Origin: Candidatus Hydrogenedentota bacterium
GTDB lineage: Bacteria > Hydrogenedentota > Hydrogenedentia > Hydrogenedentales > SLHB01
Reading direction: 5' to 3'
NCBI GenBank assembly: GCA_003557825.1
Contig: PWNM01000316.1
Span: forward strand, 1-5,980
DNA: 5,980 bases
Under the pieces are notes generated by a model, which saw nothing but the letters and a program-made list of their open reading frames with translations, searched no databases and was not told the DNA's origin. The translations under genes were made by a program, and so were the position numbers. Numbering within the stretch: the first letter of the stretch is position 1; each line of letters starts with the position of its first letter. Positions 1 to 5,340 of this stretch are shown piece by piece.

Positions 1-1
1 G

Positions 2-178
2 GGCGAGTGCTCTATGAAATACCTGCGTGAGTTGTGTGCATTAGGCCAATCACTGCAGTTGGCCTCGAAATGCGGCTTGGGCCAATCCTGCCCAAACGCA
101 TTTCTTTCCATCGTTGAACATTACAAGACGGAATTGATGGGACGTAAAATGCAAGCAGCCCATGCAGGAAAGGATTAA
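2..178 (+). CDS. hydB: NuoF/HydB-type hydrogenase subunit, C-terminal end only
   Basis: Only the last 58 codons are present; the gene starts upstream of the window and ends with TAA at 176-178. The reading frame gives a stretch with LCALGQSLQLASKCGLGQSC followed by PNAFLSIVEHYKTEL. This matches the C-terminal helical 4Fe-4S region of NuoF, HoxF and HydB/HndC proteins, where the fourth cysteine ligand sits in an S-x-CGLGQ-type motif and is followed by PNPVLST-like residues. The family binds FMN and NAD(P)H and passes electrons along FeS clusters. Its location directly before a HydA gene makes it the diaphorase subunit of a cytoplasmic NAD(P)-linked [FeFe]-hydrogenase. The protein ends about 25 residues after the CGLGQ motif, with no 2x[4Fe-4S] ferredoxin domain such as Thermotoga HydB carries. 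The flavin and NADH sites lie outside the window, so the cofactor preference cannot be judged. Confidence 0.85.
   Translation, partial: GECSMKYLRELCALGQSLQLASKCGLGQSCPNAFLSIVEHYKTELMGRKMQAAHAGKD
166..174 (+). promoter_or_regulatory. Ribosome binding site of hydA
   Basis: AGGAAAGGA lies 8 bases before the ATG at 183 and inside the last codons of the upstream subunit gene. It decides the start: an in-frame ATG at 162 would precede this site, has no Shine-Dalgarno sequence of its own, and would overlap the upstream gene. Confidence 0.75.
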
Positions 179-182
179 CATC

Positions 183-2105
183 ATGGCAGATCAAGATATC
201 CTTAAAGAGAAAACATCACGCGCTCCGGTTAGTCAACGGGGACAACGAATAGAAGCAGGGGATGGAATCGGCGGTAAGGTAACCGTTGAGATCGACGGAA
301 CCGAGGTCAAGGTTCCCATGGGAACCACCATCCTGGAGGCTTGTCGCGAGATCGGCGTCAAGATTCCGACATTATGCTACCATGAAGACCTGTGTATTGC
401 TGGCGTATGCCGGGTATGCGTTGTCGAAGTTGAAAAGCAACGCACCTTACAAGCCGCTTGTGCGTTCCCGATCACAGCGCCCATAAAGGTCAAAACCCAC
501 TCGGCCAAGGTTCGGCAGGCTCGGAGGCATATTGTCGATCTCCTATTGTCCAAACACTACGGTGAATGCTATGCGTGCGCACGGAACAACAATTGCGAAC
601 TCCAGAGCCTTGCTAAGGAATACGGCGTAGACTTCTTCCGATTCGGACACCCCGACCAACCACTCTACGAAATGGACACATCGAGTCATTCGGTACTCCG
701 CGACATGAACAAGTGCGTGATTTGCCGTCGCTGCATCCGGACCTGTATTGATCTACAGGAAGTGGGTGTCCTTGACGTGGAGAATCGGGGCTGTGAGTCC
801 AAAGTCGTTACCTTTATGGACAAACCGCTTGCCGATGTGGTTTGCATCAATTGTGGACAATGCATTAATCGCTGTCCGACTGGCGCTTTGCGGGCAAACG
901 ATCCGACGGATGATGTCTGGACCGCCATAGATGACCCATCCAAACACGTAGTCATTCAGACCGCGCCCAGTCCCCGAGCTGGTATTGGCGAATGCTTCGG
1001 ACTAGAGCCCGGTCATCCTTTGACCTTTGAGATGAACACGGCCTTGAAACGGTGTGGATTCGATATGGTGTTCGACACCAATTTCACAGCGGACCTAACC
1101 ATCATTGAGGAAGGTACAGAGCTTATCCTCCGGCTCTACAAGGCACTCGTAGAAGGGGATGAATCCCAAGCATTGCCCCAGTTTACCAGCTGCTCTCCCG
1201 GATGGGTGAAGTATATCGAGCATTTCTACCCCGATATGCTGAAGCACATGTCTTCGGCAAAGAGCCCCCAGCAGATGTTTGGCTCGGTAATAAAGACATA
1301 CTATGCCAAGCTGAACAACTTGGATCCCAAGGATGTCGTGACCGTAGCGCTCATGCCATGCTCCGCTAAGAAATTCGAGTGTAATCGCCCCGAGATGAAT
1401 GACAGCGGATTCAAAGACATTGACTACGGCTTAACCACCCGCGAGCTGGCGAAGATGATCAGCGAAACCGGGATTTTCCTGCCGGACATGCCGAGGTCGG
1501 AATTCGACGACCCCTTTGGAACGGCAACCGGTTCGGGAGTCATCTTTGGCGCGACCGGCGGAGTGATGGAAGCGGCCCTGCGGACCGTCATCGAGCTGGT
1601 AACCGGCACGAAGGTCGAAAACTTCTACGACCACGCCGACATCGTCCCCGTTCGTGGCTTCGAAGGCATACGATATGTCGAGCTGCCGATTACCGAAGTG
1701 GGTCCTGTGCCCGATTTGATCGCAAACTTGGTCCCCAACTGGGATTGGATAAAGGGTGCGACTCTAAAGATTGGCGTTTGCCATGGAACGGCCAATGCCA
1801 AGAAGGTTCTCGATAATATACGCGAGGGCGGCAAGTTCAGCGAATGCCACTTCATCGAGTTCATGGCCTGTCCGGGCGGATGCCTGGGAGGCGGCGGTCA
1901 GCCAATTCCGACCAGTCCGGCCATTCGCGCTGCACGGGCAAAGGCCATCTACAGTGAAGATGCCTCGTACGATGTCCGGAAGTCACACGAGAATCCGGCT
2001 GTCGTAAAATTGTACGAGGATTTTCTTACCGACGGTCCTTGCGGCCATATCAGCCATAAACTCCTGCATACCCACTACATGGAACGCGGGAAATACATCG
2101 TCTAG
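183..2105 (+). CDS. hydA: [FeFe]-hydrogenase catalytic subunit (HydA/HndD type)
   Basis: This 640-residue protein catalyses reversible H2 formation from protons and electrons at the H-cluster. After about 30 residues of unassigned N-terminal extension comes a 2Fe-2S ferredoxin domain (about 32-105; C65, C76, C79, C93). A His-Cys3 4Fe-4S site follows (H125, C128, C131... through HYGECYACARNNNC at 125-138; ligands H125, C129, C132, C138 by motif). Two 4Fe-4S sites are CVICRRCIRTC (178-188) and CINCGQCINRCP (221-232). The H domain runs from about 255 to 632. Its motifs are L1 FTSCSPGW (334-341), L2 MPCSAKKFE (391-399) and L3 EFMACPGGCLGGGG (559-572). The L1 motif has Cys-Ser where TSCCP is the best-known form. 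There is no signal peptide or twin-arginine motif, so the enzyme should be cytoplasmic. It starts 4 bases after the NuoF-like gene, as expected for subunits of one multimeric NAD(P)-linked hydrogenase. Whether it bifurcates electrons with ferredoxin cannot be told here. Confidence 0.97.
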   Translation: MADQDILKEKTSRAPVSQRGQRIEAGDGIGGKVTVEIDGTEVKVPMGTTILEACREIGVKIPTLCYHEDLCIAGVCRVCVVEVEKQRTLQAACAFPITAPIKVKTHSAKVRQARRHIVDLLLSKHYGECYACARNNNCELQSLAKEYGVDFFRFGHPDQPLYEMDTSSHSVLRDMNKCVICRRCIRTCIDLQEVGVLDVENRGCESKVVTFMDKPLADVVCINCGQCINRCPTGALRANDPTDDVWTAIDDPSKHVVIQTAPSPRAGIGECFGLEPGHPLTFEMNTALKRCGFDMVFDTNFTADLTIIEEGTELILRLYKALVEGDESQALPQFTSCSPGWVKYIEHFYPDMLKHMSSAKSPQQMFGSVIKTYYAKLNNLDPKDVVTVALMPCSAKKFECNRPEMNDSGFKDIDYGLTTRELAKMISETGIFLPDMPRSEFDDPFGTATGSGVIFGATGGVMEAALRTVIELVTGTKVENFYDHADIVPVRGFEGIRYVELPITEVGPVPDLIANLVPNWDWIKGATLKIGVCHGTANAKKVLDNIREGGKFSECHFIEFMACPGGCLGGGGQPIPTSPAIRAARAKAIYSEDASYDVRKSHENPAVVKLYEDFLTDGPCGHISHKLLHTHYMERGKYIV

Positions 2106-2109
2106 ATAG

Positions 2110-2159
2110 CCTGTTGCAATAACGGGTCGGTTGGCTATCGCTAACCGACCCGTTACAGG
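2110..2159 (+). other. Strong intergenic hairpin without U-tract
   Basis: Directly after hydA, TAACGGGTCGGTT (2120-2132) is perfectly complementary to AACCGACCCGTTA (2143-2155). The stem can grow inwards by three pairs (one G-U) to a four-base loop, TATC at 2136-2139. It can also grow outwards by CCTG (2110-2113) with CAGG (2156-2159), leaving a bulge on the 5' side. No run of T follows on either strand, so it is not a classical Rho-independent terminator. It could be a 3'-end stabiliser or processing site for the hydrogenase mRNA, a partial terminator, or a protein-binding site. Confidence 0.75.
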
Positions 2160-2171
2160 CTTGGACCAAGC
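2159..2171. repeat. Short palindrome GCTTGG-A-CCAAGC
   Basis: A 13-base perfect palindrome with a single central base lies between the hairpin after hydA and the histidine kinase gene, about 33 bases before the kinase start. Its symmetry and position would suit a dimeric regulator, but only one copy is visible and no known operator consensus is recognised. Confidence 0.35.
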
Positions 2172-2186
2172 ATAATGATGAGGTAA

Positions 2187-2197
2187 GCTATTATAGC
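2187..2197. repeat. Short palindrome GCTAT-T-ATAGC before the kinase start
   Basis: An 11-base perfect palindrome ends 6 bases before the ATG at 2204. It occupies the place where a Shine-Dalgarno site would be expected. It contains TATTAT (2189-2194), which resembles a -10 box, but no convincing -35 box is found 16-18 bases upstream. It may be an operator, a promoter element or chance. Confidence 0.3.
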
Positions 2198-2203
2198 CAT
2201 ATT

Positions 2204-3502
2204 ATGAATCAACCGACCTCCTCGATACTCGAGTATTTCCCCCCTGATGAGGTAGGGGAATGTCTCAACGCCGACGAAAACCAGATACTTGATACGATTA
2301 ACCAGCGGGTCGCCGCCGGAGAGAATCTCCCGGCCATTATGGATTATGTATTTGATGCGACACGTTCCCTTTATCCATGCGACCGAATTGGCATCGCCTT
2401 TCTTGAAGACAATGGACAACGAGTCGTTGCGCATTGGGCGCGAGCGCTTTATGAGCCGCTTTATCTGGGAAATGGCTATGCAGAGGATCTGCGGGGCAGT
2501 TCGCTTGAGGCCGTAATCGAAACCGGCCGCGTTCGCTTCATCCACGACCTTGAGACTTATCTTGAATACAAGCCGATGAGCGTGTCAACGGAGCTTTTGA
2601 TAAAGGAGGGAGTCCGGTCGAGTATGACCTGCCCCTTGCATGTCGATAATCGTCGCATTGGGTTTATGTTTCGAAGCTCCCGAGAACCTCACTGCTACAC
2701 CCGTCGGCATGCCGCATTCCATTTGCGAATAGCCGAACGGTTAAGCCAAGCCGTCGAAAAAGCCTATCGCATCGAACAACTCGAAGAGGCCAATCGCGCC
2801 TACACCGAAATGCTGGGGTTCGTGAGCCACGAACTCAAAAGCCCTGTAAGTTCGATCGTTATGGATGCTAATGTTTTATTGGGGGAGTATCTCGGTCCCC
2901 TTGCGGATAAACAACGCGCTAAACTGGAGAAGATTGTTACAAAATCCCAATACTTGCTTGGGTTGGTGCGTGAATACCTAGATTTGGCGCGCATTGAAGC
3001 TGGTGATCTTGAACCCACCAAAAAAGAAGTTGATTTTGTGTCCGACGTTTTTGAACCGTCTCTGGACATCGTTCAGTCTCAAATCGATGACAACCAGGCC
3101 ACCCTTGAAACCGATTTTCCCACCGACGGTAAGGCAAAGGCCTTTTGTGACCCGGATCTCATGCGCATCGTTATGGTGAATTTGTTGAGCAATGCAGTAA
3201 AATACGGTAACAAGGAAGGTCACATTCGAGTACGGCTTGATCCTGATGGTGATGTATTTGTCGGATCCGTATGGAACGAGGGTCCTGGCTTTCCTGATAG
3301 CGAACGGTCGCGTTTATTCCGTCGATTCTCTCGACTTCAGACGCCCGAGCTTGTCAAACGAAAGGGAACAGGTGTCGGCCTGTTCACGACGTGGCAGATC
3401 GTCCAACTTCACGATGGGCGGATTTATGCAGATTCTGAACACGGTTCGTGGGCAGAGTTCACCTTCGAACTACCACACGGCCAAAATACTGAAAAGAGGT
3501 AA
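2204..3502 (+). CDS. GAF-domain sensor histidine kinase, soluble
   Basis: The 432-residue protein has no membrane segment. A GAF-like sensor domain spans about residues 30-190, followed by a short helical linker (about 185-203). The HisKA dimerisation domain has the phospho-acceptor motif FVSHELKSPVSSI with H209. The ATPase domain has an N box NLLSNAVKY (326-334), a G1 box in the form WNEGPGFP (357-364), an F-like segment LFRRFSR (371-377) and a G2 box KGTGVGLF (387-394). The G1 box has Asn where the usual DxGxG motif has Asp; NEGPG versions are known in kinases, so activity is still plausible. The GAF ligand is unknown; cysteines C59, C143 and C164 lie in or near that domain. No response regulator is in the window. 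The gene ends 5 bases before hydG, and its last codons hold the hydG ribosome site, so the two are probably co-translated. ATG 2204 is the first ATG of the open frame; no good Shine-Dalgarno site precedes it at normal distance. Confidence 0.9.
   Translation: MNQPTSSILEYFPPDEVGECLNADENQILDTINQRVAAGENLPAIMDYVFDATRSLYPCDRIGIAFLEDNGQRVVAHWARALYEPLYLGNGYAEDLRGSSLEAVIETGRVRFIHDLETYLEYKPMSVSTELLIKEGVRSSMTCPLHVDNRRIGFMFRSSREPHCYTRRHAAFHLRIAERLSQAVEKAYRIEQLEEANRAYTEMLGFVSHELKSPVSSIVMDANVLLGEYLGPLADKQRAKLEKIVTKSQYLLGLVREYLDLARIEAGDLEPTKKEVDFVSDVFEPSLDIVQSQIDDNQATLETDFPTDGKAKAFCDPDLMRIVMVNLLSNAVKYGNKEGHIRVRLDPDGDVFVGSVWNEGPGFPDSERSRLFRRFSRLQTPELVKRKGTGVGLFTTWQIVQLHDGRIYADSEHGSWAEFTFELPHGQNTEKR
3494..3499 (+). 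promoter_or_regulatory. Ribosome binding site of hydG
   Basis: AAGAGG lies 8 bases before the hydG ATG at 3508 and inside the last two sense codons of the kinase gene. Ribosomes finishing the kinase would pass directly over this site, which suggests translational coupling. Confidence 0.65.
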
Positions 3503-3507
3503 TACGC

Positions 3508-4905
3508 ATGGCTACCACGCATACCCATATCCCAATCGATGAAGAGGCCGTTGAGGCGACTCTGGATCACAGTACGAACAAAGACGCCTTTCATGTTCGC
3601 GACATTCTCGCCAAGTCCCTCGAGCTCAAAGGGCTGGATGCTCCTGATATCGCCTGTCTGACAACAATAAGCGACCCTGAATTGCTCGCCGAACTTTTCG
3701 ATACAGCAAAACGAGTCAAAGATGAGATCTACGGGCGTCGTCTGGTTGTTTTCGCGCCCCTCTACGTTTCTAATCTCTGCGCTAACGAATGCCTATACTG
3801 CGCGTTTCGGAAAAGCAACAAGGACGTAAAACGTCGGGCGCTTAGTCAAGACGAGGTAAAGCACGAAATCGAGATACTCATCGACCAAGGCCATAAACGC
3901 GTGCTGCTCGTGGCAGGCGAATCGTACCCAATGGAAGGGTTCGAATATGTTCTCAAGTGCGTTGACAGCGTGTACAGCGTTAAACGCAATAATGGCGAGA
4001 TCCGCCGAGTGAATGTCAACATTGCCCCCTTGACGCTTGATGAATTTAGGGAGCTCAAGGCGGCCAATATTGGAACCTATCAATTGTTCCAAGAGACGTA
4101 CCATCGGGCTACATACGCCCAAGTTCACCTTGATGGACAAAAAAGGGATTTTGATTGGCGGTTGTCGGCTATGGATAGGGCCATGGAGGCGGGCATCGAC
4201 GACATTGGCATTGGGATTCTCTTTGGATTGGCTGATTGGCGTTTCGAGATTCTGGCCATGATGCAGCACATCCGCCACCTTGAAGATCATTTCGGCATCG
4301 GACCCCATACGGTCAGCGTTCCACGCCTCGAACCCGCCTTTGGATCCGACTTGGCTACGCAGCCTCCCCATCCGGTTTCCGACATCGATTTTCGCAAGAT
4401 CGTTGCCATTCTTCGTCTTGCCGTCCCCTACACGGGTATCATCATGTCCACACGGGAGACGCCCAACATCCGGCGTGAGACCTTTGCCCTCGGCGTGTCG
4501 CAGATCTCCGCGGGAAGTCGAACCAATCCGGGCGGCTATGCCGATGACGAGGTGGCCGATATGAGCCAGTTCTCATTGGGCGATCACCGCCCGTTGGACG
4601 AGGTCATCCGGGACGTGGCATCGTTAGGCTATATTCCATCTTTCTGTACAGCGTGCTATCGACTGGGCCGCACGGGCCAGGATTTTATGGATCTCGCCAA
4701 GCCGGGGCTTATCAAGGATCATTGCGATGTCAACGCGATGACGACATTTATGGAGTATCTGATGGACTATGCGTCGGAAGAGACCCGGCAAACAGGAGAG
4801 CAATGCATCTCAGAGGCCATTCAACGGATGCCGGAATCGCGTCGAGAAACGGCCCAGGAGCTGGTTAAACGCGTTCGTGAAGGCAAGCGCGACGTATATG
4901 TATAA
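3508..4905 (+). CDS. hydG: [FeFe]-hydrogenase maturase HydG (radical-SAM tyrosine lyase)
   Basis: HydG splits tyrosine and builds an Fe(CO)(CN)-cysteine synthon that becomes part of the diiron site of HydA. This 465-residue protein has the normal family length. The radical-SAM cluster motif is CANECLYC (C91, C95, C98), the CX3CX2C spacing typical of the HydG/ThiH group. A second cluster motif near the C-terminus is C380-x2-C383-x22-C406, starting in FCTACYRLGRTG; this auxiliary dangler-iron cluster site separates HydG from ThiH. The following MTTFMEYLMDYAS is also typical of HydG. All residues needed for both clusters are present, so the gene looks functional. It follows the kinase by 5 bases and precedes the TM1266-family gene. 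Its partner maturases HydE and HydF are not in the window. Confidence 0.97.
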   Translation: MATTHTHIPIDEEAVEATLDHSTNKDAFHVRDILAKSLELKGLDAPDIACLTTISDPELLAELFDTAKRVKDEIYGRRLVVFAPLYVSNLCANECLYCAFRKSNKDVKRRALSQDEVKHEIEILIDQGHKRVLLVAGESYPMEGFEYVLKCVDSVYSVKRNNGEIRRVNVNIAPLTLDEFRELKAANIGTYQLFQETYHRATYAQVHLDGQKRDFDWRLSAMDRAMEAGIDDIGIGILFGLADWRFEILAMMQHIRHLEDHFGIGPHTVSVPRLEPAFGSDLATQPPHPVSDIDFRKIVAILRLAVPYTGIIMSTRETPNIRRETFALGVSQISAGSRTNPGGYADDEVADMSQFSLGDHRPLDEVIRDVASLGYIPSFCTACYRLGRTGQDFMDLAKPGLIKDHCDVNAMTTFMEYLMDYASEETRQTGEQCISEAIQRMPESRRETAQELVKRVREGKRDVYV

Positions 4906-4945
4906 TTAAGGCTTCACGCGTCGGTAAGAGACGCACAACACTGGT

Positions 4946-4953
4946 GGGAGGAA
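4946..4953 (+). promoter_or_regulatory. Ribosome binding site of the TM1266-family gene
   Basis: GGGAGGAA lies 8 bases before ATG 4962. This favours that start over the in-frame GTG at 4944, which lies before the site, and over ATG 4968, which is rather far from it. Confidence 0.75.
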
Positions 4954-4961
4954 CCATTACA

Positions 4962-5225
4962 ATGACCATGGACAGACACATTATTTTTGGTGTACACGTA
5001 CTGGATCGTGTAAAGGATGCAACAATCGTTCAAAAGCTCTTTACGGAATATGGATGTCACATCAAAACCCGTATTGGCCTGCATGAAGTAGATGGCAAGA
5101 TCTGCGCTCCCGGCGGCGTCATTATCCTTGAAATGTACGGCGACGAGAACACCTGCCACGAGCTACGCGACAAGCTCGCTCAAGTGGATGGAATTGAAGT
5201 AAAAGAGATGATTTTTGGCCACTAG
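4962..5225 (+). CDS. TM1266-family iron-only hydrogenase system putative regulator
   Basis: The 87-residue protein resembles the small family named after Thermotoga TM1266, annotated as a putative iron-only hydrogenase system regulator and found beside hydE, hydF and hydG in many genomes. The family has an ACT/ferredoxin-like alpha-beta fold similar to the NikR C-terminal domain; its biochemical role is unproven. Visible hallmarks are an N-terminal strand with HIIFGVHVLDR, a central IKTRIGLHEV, the glycine-rich APGGVIILEMYGD and a C-terminal strand VEVKEMIFGH-like end (here IEVKEMIFGH). No DNA-binding helix-turn-helix or zinc motif is seen, so direct DNA binding is doubtful. The start is set by GGGAGGAA 8 bases upstream. 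It lies 56 bases after hydG and just before a terminator-like hairpin, so it is probably the last gene of this transcript segment. Confidence 0.85.
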   Translation: MTMDRHIIFGVHVLDRVKDATIVQKLFTEYGCHIKTRIGLHEVDGKICAPGGVIILEMYGDENTCHELRDKLAQVDGIEVKEMIFGH

Positions 5226-5242
5226 CCGATCTCTGAAATGAT

Positions 5243-5294
5243 GAGGCGTTTGGCACGGAGCCCTTTCTTGTTCTCCGTTACAAACGCCTCTTTT
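5243..5294 (+). terminator. Rho-independent terminator or attenuator
   Basis: GAGGCGTTTG (5243-5252) is perfectly complementary to CAAACGCCTC (5281-5290). Inside, ACGGAG (5255-5260) pairs with CTCCGT (5273-5278), separated from the outer stem by two unpaired bases on each side. TTTT follows at 5291-5294 and is then interrupted by GGG. The hairpin begins 17 bases after the stop codon of the TM1266-family gene. The short T-run means that some transcription may read through into the aspartase-like gene. Confidence 0.8.
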
Positions 5295-5340
5295 GGGTCT
5301 ACAACAGTGCATCCACGATAGGGACGCCTTCGATAAAGCT

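Noticed and set aside
43..95. Two inverted repeats (AGGCCAA 43-49 with TTGGCCT 59-65; TTGGGC 77-82 with GCCCAA 90-95)
   Set aside because: Both lie in the conserved coding end of the NuoF-like gene and arise from similar Leu-Gly-Gln-Ser codons; coincidence is more likely than function.
162..182. Upstream in-frame ATG at 162 as the hydA start
   Set aside because: It has no Shine-Dalgarno site, overlaps the end of the previous gene, and lies before the good AGGAAAGGA site that serves ATG 183.
2161..2194. Possible promoter with TTGGAC (2161-2166) and TATTAT (2189-2194)
   Set aside because: The spacing of 22 bases is too long for a standard sigma-70 promoter, and the -10-like box lies only 9 bases before the ATG.
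2153..2545. Minus-strand open frame of 130 codons at the start of the kinase gene
   Set aside because: It overlaps the GAF-coding part of the kinase in antisense, shows no domain, and its end runs into the intergenic hairpin.
3793..4371. Minus-strand open frame of 192 codons inside hydG
   Set aside because: It lies fully antisense to the conserved radical-SAM core of hydG, and its translation shows no recognisable motif; it is a shadow frame.
4918..4934. Small hairpin GCGTC-7 bases-GACGC between hydG and the TM1266-family gene
   Set aside because: The stem is only five pairs and has no U-tract after it; too weak to call as a terminator or regulatory element.
4914..5159. Minus-strand open frame of 81 codons over the TM1266-family gene
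   Set aside because: The + strand frame matches a known family and has a good ribosome site; the antisense frame has neither.
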